A stretch of 64,000 bases of DNA from Streptomyces noursei (GCF_016917755.1 NZ_CP070326.1:3162001-3226000), one strand, 5' to 3'; shown: positions 53,774 to 63,088, counted from the first letter of the stretch. The notes: generated by a model not told the origin, from the sequence alone. Made by a program: numbers and translations.

Positions 53774-54970
53774 TCAGGGGCGGTCGGGCGCGGCGCCCGC
53801 CGCCAGGTCCAGGCTCAGCCGGTCGACGACGTCCCGTAGGTCGCCGCGCCGGCGGTAGGCGGCGCGCTGCCGCTCGGCGCCGCCGCCGCTGCGGTGCAGG
53901 CGCTGCCACATCTGCCGGACGAAGGGCAGCTCGCCGGCCTCCTCCAGGGCCGGCGCGGCCCGGCCGATGAGGTCGACGGCCAGTTCCGCGGCGGGCCGCA
54001 GGCGGCCGGTGGCGAGGTCCAGGCCGGAGCCCGAGACGCCGTCGCGGGCGGCGCGCCAGTGCGCGGCCCGCAGCAGGGCGTCGTGGATGTCGGGGGCCGG
54101 TCTGCCCCGGCGGACGTCGACCAGCAGGACGCTGGCCAGGGCGCGGGTCAGACTGGCCAGGAACACGACGGTGTCCAGGTCCGCGTTGACGTCGGGGACG
54201 CGGACCTCCACCGTGGGCCAGCGTTCGGAGGGGCGGGCGTGCCAGTAGACCAGTTTCCGGTCGAGCAGCATGCCGGAGGCGACGAGCGTGTCCACCAGGG
54301 CGTCGTACGCCGCGGCGTCCTGGAACGGCGGTGTCGGGCCGGAGTGCGGCCATCGACCGAAATGGAGCGTGCGCCAGCCGGCGAATCCGCTGTCCCGGCC
54401 GTCCTGGAACGGCGAGTTGGCGGCGAGCGCCTGCAGTGTCGGCAGCCAGGGCCGTAAGTGGTTGCAGAGCTGTACGGCCTCCTCGCGGCCGGCCACTGCT
54501 ACATGGACATGACAGGCACAGACGCCGGTGTTCCGGTCGCCGACTACAAGGGGGGCGTAGTAGTCCGCCATGTGCCGGTAGCGCGCGTTGTCGGCGATCT
54601 CCGGCGGGTCGGGGAACGGGATCACCGGCGTGCCGGACGCCACCACCAGGCAGTCGGCCTCGGCGGCGGCGGCCACCAGGACCGCGCGCAGCGCACGGAG
54701 CTGCTGCCGGAGGTCGTCGAGGGTGCTGACGGGCGGGGTGCGGGTCTCCACCGTGGTGGTGAAGAGCTCGGCGCCGATGTACTCGCCGAAGGACTTGCGG
54801 GCGCGCGCGATGACGTCGGGCGCCCGCGCCACCGTGGCGCGCGTGGCGCGGTCGGCGAGGAAGAACTCCTCCTCGACACCGAGCGTCGGGATGGGTCCGG
54901 AGGGAGGACGCCCGCGCCCTCCGTCGGGACGGGGCGTCGGGACTCTCTTGCCTTCCGGCTCTAACAGCAC
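53774..54970 (-). CDS. YbdK-like glutamate-cysteine ligase family protein with TTA codon
   Basis: A 398-residue ATP-dependent carboxylate-amine ligase of the YbdK/GCS2 type. The start motif GVEEEFFLAD and the later CACHVHVAV and VEVRVPDVNADLDT are family signatures. Relatives make gamma-glutamylcysteine or other amide bonds; the substrate here is not decided. GTG 54970 begins with a TTA leucine codon as codon 3, which in Streptomyces depends on the bldA tRNA. GAAGG is about 10 bases upstream. The gene converges with the MBL gene and lies alone. Confidence 0.88.
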   Translation of the reverse strand: MLLEPEGKRVPTPRPDGGRGRPPSGPIPTLGVEEEFFLADRATRATVARAPDVIARARKSFGEYIGAELFTTTVETRTPPVSTLDDLRQQLRALRAVLVAAAAEADCLVVASGTPVIPFPDPPEIADNARYRHMADYYAPLVVGDRNTGVCACHVHVAVAGREEAVQLCNHLRPWLPTLQALAANSPFQDGRDSGFAGWRTLHFGRWPHSGPTPPFQDAAAYDALVDTLVASGMLLDRKLVYWHARPSERWPTVEVRVPDVNADLDTVVFLASLTRALASVLLVDVRRGRPAPDIHDALLRAAHWRAARDGVSGSGLDLATGRLRPAAELAVDLIGRAAPALEEAGELPFVRQMWQRLHRSGGGAERQRAAYRRRGDLRDVVDRLSLDLAAGAAPDRP

Positions 54971-55168
54971 GATGCGACAACCTTCCGGCCTGGGCGGTCA
55001 ACTCGCCGATACTGCGCGCCTGATGATAAGCGGGCCCACCGGTCGCACGGTGGTGCGCGACGGCGCCTCGGGGCCCGCAGCAGCGCCTTCCGGCCACCCC
55101 ACCCGCCCCGGGTGCCACCGGCGGCTCCGGCGCCACCGGAGCGCGCGGGCGCCGGGTGTCCACAACGC

Positions 55169-55207
55169 GCGGATCCCCCGCGACCGCCGGGTGCGGTCGC
55201 GGGGGAT
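55169..55207 (-). terminator. Strong terminator after RND transporter gene
   Basis: A perfect 17-bp stem GGATCCCCCGCGACCGC / GCGGTCGCGGGGGATCC with loop CGGGT, 29 bases past the RND transporter stop. Confidence 0.85.
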
Positions 55208-55235
55208 CCGTGGGTCCTACGGGACGGGCGGGGCG

Positions 55236-58200
55236 TCAGACCCCGGCCGGCTCCGGGGTGCGGTCGGCGTCCGCGGGAGCCGCGGTGCCGCCGTCCTTCC
55301 CGGCCCGCTTCGCCGCCTTCTTCTCCGCCCGGCGCTCATTACGGAGCTCGATGATCGCGTAGAGCGTCGGGACGAGGAGGAGGGTGAGCAGGGTGGAGGT
55401 GATCAGACCGCCGATCACGACCACGGCCAGCGGCTGGGAGATGAAGCCTCCGTCGCCGGTGATCGACAGTGCCATCGGCAGCAGCGCCATGATCGTGGCC
55501 AGGGCCGTCATCAGGATCGGGCGCAGACGGTGCCGGCCGCCCTCGACGACCGCCTCGACGACGCCGTAGCCCTGTGCCCGGTACTGGTTGATCAGGTCGA
55601 TCAGGACGATGGCGTTGGTGACCACGATGCCGATCAGCATCAGCATGCCGATCATGGCGGGGACGCCCATCGGGGTGCCGGTGGCGACCAGCAGGCCGAT
55701 CGCACCGGTCGCCGCGAACGGGATCGAGATCAGCAGGATCAGCGGCTGGACGATGGACCGGAAGGTGCCCACCAGCAGCAGGAAGACGATCGCGATGGCG
55801 GCCAGCATGGCCAGGCCGAGCTTGCCGAACGCGTCGGTCTGGTCCTGGGAGACGCCGCCGACGGTGGCGGTGGCGCCGGACGGCAGCTTCAGCGACTTGA
55901 TCGTGCTCTGGAGCTTGGCGGAGACCGCACCGGTGTTGTCGCCGGTCGGCTTGGCCGTGATGGTCGCCGAGCGGGCGCCGTCGATCCGGGTCATCTGGAC
56001 CGGACCGGCCACGGTCTTGACGGTCGCCAGGTCGCCGAGCCGGGCCATCCCGGACGGGGTCGGCAGCGGCAGGTCCTTCAACTGGGCCTCGGTGGTGGCC
56101 GGGTGGGCCGACTTGATCACCACGTCGCGCTCGGTGTCGTCCAGCACGGCCTTGCCGCTGGGCGTGCCGTGGACCGCCTGGGCGACGGCCGCGCCGAGCG
56201 TGGCCTGGGTGTAACCGGCCGCGGCGGCCTTGTCGTTGGGCGTCACGGAGATCCGCGGCACGCTCTGCGCCAGGTCGCTCTGGACGTCGGTGACGTGGTC
56301 CAGGCCCGCGACGGCCGTGCGGACCTGCTCGCTGGCGCGCTTGAGCACGTCGGCGTCGCCGGCCTTGACGACCACGCTGAGGTTCTGGTTGCCGAAGCCG
56401 CCGCCGCCCACGGAGACGGACGCCTCGCCGGCGGCCGGGCCGAGCTTGGCCAGCTCGCCGCGGAGGTTCTCGGTGACCTTGTCGGAGTCCGCGGAGCTCT
56501 TGAGCTTGACCTGGTAGCTGGCCTGGTTGGCGCCGGAGCCGCCGCCGAAGGCCGCCATCATCCCGGAGGAGCCGACGGTGACCTGGTAGTCCTCGACGTC
56601 CTTGTCGGCCGCGAGCACCTTCTCGACCCGCTTGGCCTGCGCGTCGGCGGCGGCCAGGCTGGTGCCCGGCTTCAGCTCCTGCTTGATGCTCAGGGTGTCC
56701 TGCTTGCCCTGGTCGAAGAAGGTGGTCTTCAGCAGCGGGGCCATCCCGAAGGTGGCGATGAGGATCACCACGGCGATCAGCAGGCTGATCGCGCGGCGGC
56801 GGGTGGCGAAGCGCAGCACCGGGACGTAGAGCCGCTGCAGCGCGCTGCGGGTCTCCTTCTCCTCGGCCGTGCGGCGCAGCTCCTCGGGGTCGGTGCCCTC
56901 CGGGATCTTCGGGGCGCGCAGGAACCAGTACGACAGCACCGGCACCACGGTCAGCGAGACCAGCAGCGAGGACAGCAGGGCGACCGTGACGGTGATCGAG
57001 AAGGAGCCGAAGAGGGCGCCGACCATGCCGCCGACCACACCGATCGGGAGGAAGACCGCGACCGTGGTCAGGGTCGAGGAGGTGATCGCGCCGGAGACCT
57101 CCTTGACGGCCTTGAGGATGGCCTCGCGGCGCTCCTCGCCGTAGCCCAGGTGCCGCTTGATGTTCTCCAGGACGACGATCGAGTCGTCCACGACCCGGCC
57201 GATCGCGATGGTCAGGCCGCCCAGGGTGAGCATGTTCAGGGAGAGGTCACCGGTCCACAGCACGATCAGGGTGATGACCACGGACAGCGGGATGGAGACC
57301 GCGGTGACCAGGGTCGAGCGCAGGCTCAGCAGGAAGACCAGGATCACGATCACGGCCATGACCAGGCCGAGCAGTCCCTCGGTGGTCAACGACTCGATGG
57401 ACTTGGAGACCTGCGGGCCCTGGTCGGAGGCGATGGTGACGCTCGCACCGGCGCCCAGGTCCTTGCGGATGGTGTCCAGCTTGCCCTTGACCGCGTCGGA
57501 GATGGCGACCGCGCTGCCGTCCTGGTTCATCGTCACGGTGACCGAGAGGCTGGGCTTGCCGTCGGTGCGGGTGATCGAGGTCGGGGTGGCCGAGGTCTCC
57601 TGGACGGTGGCGACGTCACCGAGCCGGACCGGCTTGCCGCCCTGGCCGCCGCCCATCGGGCCGGCCGCCGGGGTGACCATCAGGTCCTTGATCTGCGCCA
57701 CCGAGGTGAAGCCGGCGCCGACCTGCACGGTCTTGCTGCGGCCGTCCTCGGAGAAGGCGCCGGCCGGCACCGAGGTGCCGCCGGCCTGGAGCGCCTGGCC
57801 GAGCGCGGCGGAGTTCAGCCCCGCGGCGGCCAGCTTCGCCTCGTCCGGGGTGACCGCGACGATCCGGTCCTGCACGCCGCCGACGTTGACCTGGCCGACG
57901 CCGCCGATGTTCTTCAGGTCCGGGACGACGGTGCGGTTGAGCTGGTCGGCGAGGGTCTGCTGGTCCTTCTTGGTGGAGGAGACCGCGAGGACGACCGTGG
58001 GCAGGTCGTCCGTGCCGCCGGAGACCACCTGCGGGTCCACGTCCTTCGGCAGCTTCGCCCGGGCCCGGTTGACGGCCTGCTGGACGTCGGCGACCAGGGT
58101 CTTGGAGTCGTTGCCGAAGTCGAACTGCGCCATGATGACGCCCGAGCCCTCGCTCGACGTCGAGGTGACGCTCTTGATGCCGTTGACCGCCTGGATTCCG

Positions 58201-58409
58201 TTCTCCAGCGGCTCGACCACCTGCTTCTCGACGACATCGGGCGAGGCGCCCTGATACGGGGCGATCACGGAGACCATCGGCAGGTCGATGGACGGCAGGA
58301 GCTGCTGCTTGAGCTGCGGGATCGCGATGGCGCCGAAGGCGATCGCGACGATCGACATCAGCGCTATCAGGCCCCGTTGTACGAGGCTGATGCGGGACAG
58401 CCAGGACAT
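55236..58409 (-). CDS. RND-family efflux permease (HAE1/SwrC-like)
   Basis: A 1057-residue RND permease with two sets of six helices around two large extracytoplasmic loops. The proton-relay motif in helix 4 is IGRVVDDSIVVLENIK. The helix 10 region is TNAIVLIDLINQYR, where E. coli AcrB has a lysine; this resembles B. subtilis SwrC. No membrane-fusion or outer-membrane gene is nearby, as expected in Gram-positive cells. Transported substrates could be surfactants, lipids or drugs. The next gene downstream on the strand is distant; the two-component pair lies upstream. Confidence 0.92.
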   Translation of the reverse strand: MSWLSRISLVQRGLIALMSIVAIAFGAIAIPQLKQQLLPSIDLPMVSVIAPYQGASPDVVEKQVVEPLENGIQAVNGIKSVTSTSSEGSGVIMAQFDFGNDSKTLVADVQQAVNRARAKLPKDVDPQVVSGGTDDLPTVVLAVSSTKKDQQTLADQLNRTVVPDLKNIGGVGQVNVGGVQDRIVAVTPDEAKLAAAGLNSAALGQALQAGGTSVPAGAFSEDGRSKTVQVGAGFTSVAQIKDLMVTPAAGPMGGGQGGKPVRLGDVATVQETSATPTSITRTDGKPSLSVTVTMNQDGSAVAISDAVKGKLDTIRKDLGAGASVTIASDQGPQVSKSIESLTTEGLLGLVMAVIVILVFLLSLRSTLVTAVSIPLSVVITLIVLWTGDLSLNMLTLGGLTIAIGRVVDDSIVVLENIKRHLGYGEERREAILKAVKEVSGAITSSTLTTVAVFLPIGVVGGMVGALFGSFSITVTVALLSSLLVSLTVVPVLSYWFLRAPKIPEGTDPEELRRTAEEKETRSALQRLYVPVLRFATRRRAISLLIAVVILIATFGMAPLLKTTFFDQGKQDTLSIKQELKPGTSLAAADAQAKRVEKVLAADKDVEDYQVTVGSSGMMAAFGGGSGANQASYQVKLKSSADSDKVTENLRGELAKLGPAAGEASVSVGGGGFGNQNLSVVVKAGDADVLKRASEQVRTAVAGLDHVTDVQSDLAQSVPRISVTPNDKAAAAGYTQATLGAAVAQAVHGTPSGKAVLDDTERDVVIKSAHPATTEAQLKDLPLPTPSGMARLGDLATVKTVAGPVQMTRIDGARSATITAKPTGDNTGAVSAKLQSTIKSLKLPSGATATVGGVSQDQTDAFGKLGLAMLAAIAIVFLLLVGTFRSIVQPLILLISIPFAATGAIGLLVATGTPMGVPAMIGMLMLIGIVVTNAIVLIDLINQYRAQGYGVVEAVVEGGRHRLRPILMTALATIMALLPMALSITGDGGFISQPLAVVVIGGLITSTLLTLLLVPTLYAIIELRNERRAEKKAAKRAGKDGGTAAPADADRTPEPAGV

Positions 58410-58644
58410 GGGTGGCGGTCTCTCTTCTGTTCAGAAAAGCGGGTATCGAGGACGGGGGAACGCCGGCGGAAGCCGTGTGTCCGGCCCGGGGTGAGGGCCG
58501 ACACCGGCCCACCTACACCCTCCGTCACGGCCAGCCCGGTTTTCCTCGCTCGCAAGTCGGTTTTCGGCCGCCGTCCGTACCGCGTCCGTAGTACGGGTGG
58601 CTCCACCCGCCCTGCACCCCTGGGCGTACGGGCGCCTGCTCCGT

Positions 58645-59331
58645 TCAGTGCGCCCGCGGGCGCACCAGTCCCGACTCGTAGGCGATGACCACCAGTTGGG
58701 CCCGGTCGCGGGCGCCGAGCTTGGCCATCGCGCGGTTGACGTGCGTCTTGACGGTGAGCGGGCTGACGTCCAGCTGCTCGGCGATCTCGTCGTTGGACAG
58801 TCCGCCGGCCACCAGCACCAGCACCTCGCGCTCCCGGCCGGTGAGCGTGGCCAGCCGCTCGGCGTCCGCGCCGCCGGGCCGGTCGCCCGCCGCGCCCTCG
58901 CCCTGCGCGAGGAACTTGGCGATCAGGCCCTTGGTGGCGGCGGGCGAGAGCAGCGCCTCGCCGCCGGCCGCGATCCGGATCGCGTGCAGCAGCTCGTCCG
59001 GCTCGGCGCCCTTGCCCAGGAAGCCGCTGGCGCCGGCCCGCAGCGACTGCACGACGTAGTCGTCGACCTCGAAGGTGGTCAGGATGATCACCCTGACGCC
59101 GGTCAGCTCCGGGTCCTGGCTGATCAGGCGGGTGGCGGCCAGGCCGTCGGTGCCGGGCATCCGGATGTCCATCAGGACGACGTCGGGGCGCTCCTCGCGA
59201 GCCAGGGCGTACGCCTGCGCCCCGTCGGACGCCTCGCCCACCACCCGCATGTCCGGCTCCGAGTCGACCAGGATGCGGAACGCGCTGCGCAGCAGCGTCT
59301 GGTCGTCGGCCAGCAGCACCTTGATGGTCAT
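58645..59331 (-). CDS. NarL/LuxR-type response regulator
   Basis: A 228-residue response regulator. The receiver has acidic Asp9-Asp10, Asp55 in VVLMDIRMPG, Thr in ILTTFE and Lys in FLGKGAEP. The LuxR domain reads LTGREREVLVLVAGGLSN and VSPLTVKTHVNRAM. The next gene upstream is its cognate histidine kinase (19 bases apart), so they form an operon. ATG 59331 starts MTIKVLLADDQ. The RND permease gene 235 bases downstream could be a target, but no direct evidence exists. Confidence 0.92.
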   Translation of the reverse strand: MTIKVLLADDQTLLRSAFRILVDSEPDMRVVGEASDGAQAYALAREERPDVVLMDIRMPGTDGLAATRLISQDPELTGVRVIILTTFEVDDYVVQSLRAGASGFLGKGAEPDELLHAIRIAAGGEALLSPAATKGLIAKFLAQGEGAAGDRPGGADAERLATLTGREREVLVLVAGGLSNDEIAEQLDVSPLTVKTHVNRAMAKLGARDRAQLVVIAYESGLVRPRAH

Positions 59332-59350
59332 GTCCCCGTTGCCCTCGCGC

Positions 59351-60658
59351 TCATGTCGTCTCACCGGTACGCGCGCCGCCCAGCGGCAGGGTGACCCGCA
59401 CCTGGAAGCCGCCGGCCACCCGGGGGCCGGTGACGACCGTGCCGCGCAGCGCCTGGACCCGTTCGCGCATCCCGATCAGACCATGGCCGCCGACGGACCC
59501 CGCCACGGCCCCCTCCCCCGGCCCGTCCGCGGCCACCGCGGCGTCCGCTCCGGCGCCGCGGCCGTCGTCCTGGACGGTCACGGTCAGCGCACCGTCGGTC
59601 CGGATGATCCGCACGGTGGCGCGGGCCCCGTCGCCGGCGTGCTTGCGGACGTTGGTCAGCGCCTCCTGGACCACCCGGTAGGCGGTCAGGTCCACCGAGG
59701 CGGGCAGGGCGGGCTGCGGCGCGGGCGGCAGGTCCAGGGCGACCGGCAGGCCGGCCCGGACGAACCCGTCGATCAGCTGGTCCAGGACGCCGAGGCCGGG
59801 CGCGGGCTCGGTGGGCGCCGTCGGGTCGTCGGACTGGCGCAGCAGACCGACCGTGGCGCGCAGCTCCTCCAGCGCCGACCGGGACGCCTCCCGGACGTGC
59901 GCCAGCGCCTGTTTGGCCTGGTCGGGCCGGTTGTCCATGACGTGCGAGGCGACCCCGGCCTGGACGTTGACCAGGGCGATGTGGTGCGCGACCACGTCGT
60001 GCAGCTCGCGGGCGATGCGCAGCCGCTCCTCGGCGACCCGGCGGCGGGCCTCCTCCTCGCGGGTGCGCTCGGCGCGCTCGGCGCGCTCGCGGATGGCGTC
60101 CACGTAGGCCCGGCGGCTGCGGACCGCGTCGCCGGCCGCCGCGGCCATCCCGGTCCAGGCGAAGATCGCGAGGTTCTCCTGGGCGTACCAGGCGCGGTCC
60201 CCGAAGAACATCGCGGCGGCGGTCAGCACCAGGCAGGTGAGCACGCCGATGCGCCAGGTGGTGGGCCGATCGGTGCGGGAGGCCACGGTGAACAGGGCGA
60301 TCACCGCCGCGACGGCGACCGGGGCGCGCGGGGCGTTGGACTGGGCGACCAGCTCGACGACGGTCAGCGCGCCGGTGGCGGCCAGCACCGTGCGGGGCAG
60401 CCGCCGGCGCAGCACCAGCGCGCCGCAGGCGAGGACGGCCAGCACCACGGTGACGGGCGAGAGCTCGCGGACGCCGAAGCGGGGCAGGTGCGCGCCGTGC
60501 GGGCCGTGCGGCCCGGCCACCGCGCCACACAGGATCGCCACGAACACCACCGCAGCCACCGCCGTGTCGAACGCGAGCTGATGCTTCCGGTGCCACCGGC
60601 GGAGCCGGGCGACGCGGGTCGCGTCCTGGGCGGTGGCGGGCGACGGAGGGGCTGTCAC
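59351..60658 (-). CDS. Sensor histidine kinase (HisKA_3)
   Basis: A membrane histidine kinase of about 435 residues that pairs with the regulator just downstream. Four to six helices fill residues 20-165. The phospho-acceptor His is in RLRIARELHDVVAHHIALV, and ATPase motifs are VVQEALTNVRKHAG (N-box), DDGRGAG (G1) and HGLIGMRERVQAL. The start may be GTG 60658 or TTG 60667, three codons longer; neither has a clear ribosome binding site. No ligand is evident. A terminator separates it from the psp genes. Confidence 0.9.
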   Translation of the reverse strand: MTAPPSPATAQDATRVARLRRWHRKHQLAFDTAVAAVVFVAILCGAVAGPHGPHGAHLPRFGVRELSPVTVVLAVLACGALVLRRRLPRTVLAATGALTVVELVAQSNAPRAPVAVAAVIALFTVASRTDRPTTWRIGVLTCLVLTAAAMFFGDRAWYAQENLAIFAWTGMAAAAGDAVRSRRAYVDAIRERAERAERTREEEARRRVAEERLRIARELHDVVAHHIALVNVQAGVASHVMDNRPDQAKQALAHVREASRSALEELRATVGLLRQSDDPTAPTEPAPGLGVLDQLIDGFVRAGLPVALDLPPAPQPALPASVDLTAYRVVQEALTNVRKHAGDGARATVRIIRTDGALTVTVQDDGRGAGADAAVAADGPGEGAVAGSVGGHGLIGMRERVQALRGTVVTGPRVAGGFQVRVTLPLGGARTGETT

Positions 60659-60671
60659 AGCAGGCAACGGT

Positions 60672-60704
60672 AGCGCCCCGGTCCCACTGGGGGGCCGGGG
60701 CGCT
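60672..60704 (-). terminator. Terminator after pspAA
   Basis: AGCGCCCCGG / CCGGGGCGCT, a perfect 10-bp stem with a 13-nt loop that itself can fold (CCC with GGG). It lies 37 bases past the pspAA stop and just before the histidine kinase start. Confidence 0.75.
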
Positions 60705-60740
60705 GTCCGTAGTGCGCTGGGTGTGCGGTGTATCTGCTGG

Positions 60741-61019
60741 TCAGCCCGGGATCAGGCCGTCGTCGCTGAGCATCTCCCGGACCTCCGCCAGACTCGCGTC
60801 CGGCGCGGGCAGGATCAGCTCGGAGGGCTCCAGGGCGTCGTCCGGCAACGGGGTGCCCAGACGACGTACGGAGTCCAGCAGGGCCCCCAGGGTGCGCCGG
60901 AATCCGGCCTCGTCACCGCTCTCCATCTCGGCGAGCAGTTCGTCGTCCAGCTTGTTGAGCTCGATGAAGTGGGCGTCATCCAGCTTCACCTGCCCCTCCC
61001 CCATGATCCGTACGATCAC
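60741..61019 (-). CDS. pspAA: PspA-associated protein PspAA
   Basis: A 92-residue acidic protein with the compact PspAA pattern: IVRIMGEGQVKLDDAHFIEL at the start and LLDSVRRLGTPLPDDAL with the DLIPG-type end DDGLIPG. PspAA proteins occur next to pspA in actinobacteria and likely modulate it; the mechanism is unknown. It is 81 bases downstream of pspA on the same strand. The ATG is at 61019. Confidence 0.85.
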   Translation of the reverse strand: MIVRIMGEGQVKLDDAHFIELNKLDDELLAEMESGDEAGFRRTLGALLDSVRRLGTPLPDDALEPSELILPAPDASLAEVREMLSDDGLIPG

Positions 61020-61100
61020 GACGGTCTCCCTTGTTGCGGTCGGGCGGGGTCACGGTGGCGACGGCGGACCGCTCCGCACGGGGCGGGCCGCCGCCGTCGG

Positions 61101-61901
61101 TCACTGCTTGTCGAGACGCGGGTGCTGCTGCTGCGGGGCCTGCTGGGCGGCGCCGCCCGGGCCACCCTCGAGGGCCTGCTGCTGGGCGGACGGTCCGCCC
61201 GCCAGCTCGGCCTTCATCCGCTGCAGCTCCAGCTCGACGTCGCTGCCGCCGGAGAGCCGGTCCAGCTCGGCGGTGATGTCGTCCTTGGCCATGCCGGTCG
61301 GGTCGTCCAGCGCGCCGGAGGCCATCAGCTCGTCGATGGCACCGGCCCGGGCCTGGAGCTGCGCGGTGCGGTCCTCGGCCCGCTGGATCGCCAGACCGAC
61401 GTCGCCCATCTCCTCGGAGATGCCGGAGAACGCCTCGCCGATCCGGGTCTGCGCCTGGGCGGCCGTGTACGTGGCCTTGATCGTCTCCTTCTTGGTGCGG
61501 AAGGCGTCGACCTTGGCCTGGAGCCGCTGCGCGGCGAGCGTGAGCTTCTCCTCCTCGCCCTGCAGCGTCTGGTGCTGCGTCTCCAGGTCGGTGACCTGCT
61601 GCTGCAGCGCGCTGCGCCGGGTCAGCGCCTCGCGGGCCAGGTCCTCACGGCCGAGCGCCAGCGCCTTGCGGCCCTGGTCCTCCAGCTTCGCGGACTGGCC
61701 CTGGAGCTGGTTGAGCTGCAGCTCCAGGCGCTTGCGGGAGGTCGCCACGTCGGCGACGCCGCGGCGTACCTTCTGCAGCAGTTCGAGCTGCTTCTGGTAC
61801 GAGTAGTCGAGGGTCTCGCGCGGGTCTTCGGCCCGGTCAAGGGCCTTGTTGGCCTTCGCGCGGAAGATCATCCCCATCCGCTTCATGACACCATCGCTCA
61901 T
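61101..61901 (-). CDS. pspA: Phage shock protein A / IM30 family
   Basis: A 266-residue coiled-coil ESCRT-III-like protein that binds stressed membranes. The start GMIFRAKANKALDRAEDPRE and the long helices with RRGVADVATSRKRLE and GEAFSGISEEMGDVGLAI match PspA/Vipp1. A Gln/Pro-rich tail (about residues 240-266) is extra. It precedes pspAA. A candidate sigma-E-type promoter is about 50 bases upstream, which fits envelope-stress induction. Confidence 0.93.
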   Translation of the reverse strand: MSDGVMKRMGMIFRAKANKALDRAEDPRETLDYSYQKQLELLQKVRRGVADVATSRKRLELQLNQLQGQSAKLEDQGRKALALGREDLAREALTRRSALQQQVTDLETQHQTLQGEEEKLTLAAQRLQAKVDAFRTKKETIKATYTAAQAQTRIGEAFSGISEEMGDVGLAIQRAEDRTAQLQARAGAIDELMASGALDDPTGMAKDDITAELDRLSGGSDVELELQRMKAELAGGPSAQQQALEGGPGGAAQQAPQQQHPRLDKQ

Positions 61902-61957
61902 GGGCCTCGCGCGCCCCCTTCTGGCCGACTTGCATCGGGCTTAGGCTCCAGCACATC

Positions 61958-61987
61958 TACAGACCCCACAGTACGGGCCCTGGTTCC
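61958..61987 (-). promoter_or_regulatory. Candidate SigE-type promoter of pspA
   Basis: On the minus strand, GGAAC (61987-61983) and TCTGTA (61963-61958) are 19 bases apart. GGAAC plus a TCT-containing -10 fits the ECF sigma-E of S. coelicolor, which responds to cell-envelope stress. The predicted start is about 50 bases before the pspA ATG at 61901. Confidence 0.4.
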
Positions 61988-62226
61988 ATTACCGCACTGT
62001 TCGGGCCCGGATGCGCTCCTCCTCCAGGACGATCAGACCGTCCGGCTTCTCCCGCCCAGGGAGTAGGGCGGCCCCCGGACGCCGCCGCACCGCCCGCTCT
62101 GTCCGCTTCTGCCCCCATGCGAAGGCGCCGGTGCCGTTGCTGGGGGCACCTCCCAGCAACAGCTGGGGCAGATCGTTCCCCCTCGACCCATGGCTCATTC
62201 GCGGCGAGGACGTACTCTTGGGTGTT

Positions 62227-62823
62227 GTGTTCCGAAGCCGTTCGAAGGATGAGCAGGCCGCGACCGCCAAGGTGACCGCGTCCCAGCCCCAGCAGCCCCG
62301 CGATCCGCAGGCCCCCAAGGGCCGTCCGACGCCCAAGCGCAGCGACGCCCAGTCGCAGCGCCGCACGCGCGCTCAGACGCCGACCAACCGCAAGGACGCC
62401 GTGAAGGCGCAGCGGGAGGCCCGGCGTGCCGACATGGCCCGCCAGCGCGAGGCCCTGGCCAACGGCGACGAGCGCTTTCTGCCGGTCCGCGACAAGGGCC
62501 CGGTGCGTCGTTTCGCCCGGGACTACGTCGACGCCCGGTGGTGCGTGGCGGAGTTCTTCCTGCCGGTCGCCGTGGTGATCCTGGTGCTGACCATGATCCG
62601 GGTGCCGCAGATCCAGAGCATCGCGCTGCTGCTGTGGCTGGTGATCATCGTCCTGATCGTGCTCGACTCGATCATGATCTGGTTCCGGCTGGGCAAGCTG
62701 CTCCAGCAGCGCTTCCCCAAGGAGAACCTCAAGGGCGCCCGCGCCTACGCCGTGATGCGCACGCTCCAGATGCGTCGGCTGCGGCTGCCCAAGCCGCAGG
62801 TCAAGCGCGGCCAGCGGCCCTGA
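62227..62823 (+). CDS. DUF3043 membrane protein
   Basis: A 198-residue protein with a basic, hydrophilic N-terminus (Lys/Arg/Gln-rich to about residue 80) and two helices at about residues 110-150 (VVILVLTMIRV, then IALLLWLVIIVLIVLDSIM). The DUF3043 core has the typical RFARDYVDARW motif before the first helix. GTG 62227 starts VFRSRSKDE and has a TACTCT -10 only 10 bases away, so the transcript is probably leaderless. The function is unknown; the DUF is common beside pspA in Streptomyces. The 325-base spacer before it otherwise holds only the pspA promoter region. Confidence 0.88.
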   Translation: MFRSRSKDEQAATAKVTASQPQQPRDPQAPKGRPTPKRSDAQSQRRTRAQTPTNRKDAVKAQREARRADMARQREALANGDERFLPVRDKGPVRRFARDYVDARWCVAEFFLPVAVVILVLTMIRVPQIQSIALLLWLVIIVLIVLDSIMIWFRLGKLLQQRFPKENLKGARAYAVMRTLQMRRLRLPKPQVKRGQRP

Positions 62824-62840
62824 GCCCGACCGGCTCGGGA

Positions 62841-62871
62841 CGGTGGGGGCCGGCGCCGCCGGCCCCCACCG
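62841..62871. terminator. Bidirectional terminator
   Basis: CGGTGGGGGCCGG / CCGGCCCCCACCG, a perfect 13-bp stem with a 5-nt loop, between the convergent genes ending at 62823 (+) and 62876 (-). Confidence 0.85.
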
Positions 62872-62875
62872 CGCC

Positions 62876-63088
62876 TCACTCCTCGTCGGCGTGCAGGCTC
62901 ATCGGCCCGGGGTAGATCTCCGTGCTGTCCTCGAAGAGCCTGACCTGGTCGATGCCGCCGTCGCGGAGGTCGCGCCACTGCTCCCCGATCCAGGACTCGG
63001 CGTCCCCCTGGGTCGTGAACTCCTCCGGTTCCACGGTGGGCACCGCCTCCGAACCGTCCGCCTTCTCGAACCGCCACGTCCACGCCAT
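62876..63088 (-). CDS. Small hypothetical protein
   Basis: A 70-residue protein with sequence MAWTWRFEKADGSE at its start. AGGAGG lies 5 bases before ATG 63088, which makes this start clear. It is acidic, with Trp-rich and E-T-T-Q-G-D segments, and has no known domain. It is a single gene, convergent with the DUF3043 gene. Confidence 0.82.
   Translation of the reverse strand: MAWTWRFEKADGSEAVPTVEPEEFTTQGDAESWIGEQWRDLRDGGIDQVRLFEDSTEIYPGPMSLHADEE

Noticed and set aside
54588..58688. Very long plus-strand open frame opposite the RND permease
   Set aside because: The sequence is repetitive Gly/Asp/Arg/His and mirrors the codon pattern of the real minus-strand permease.
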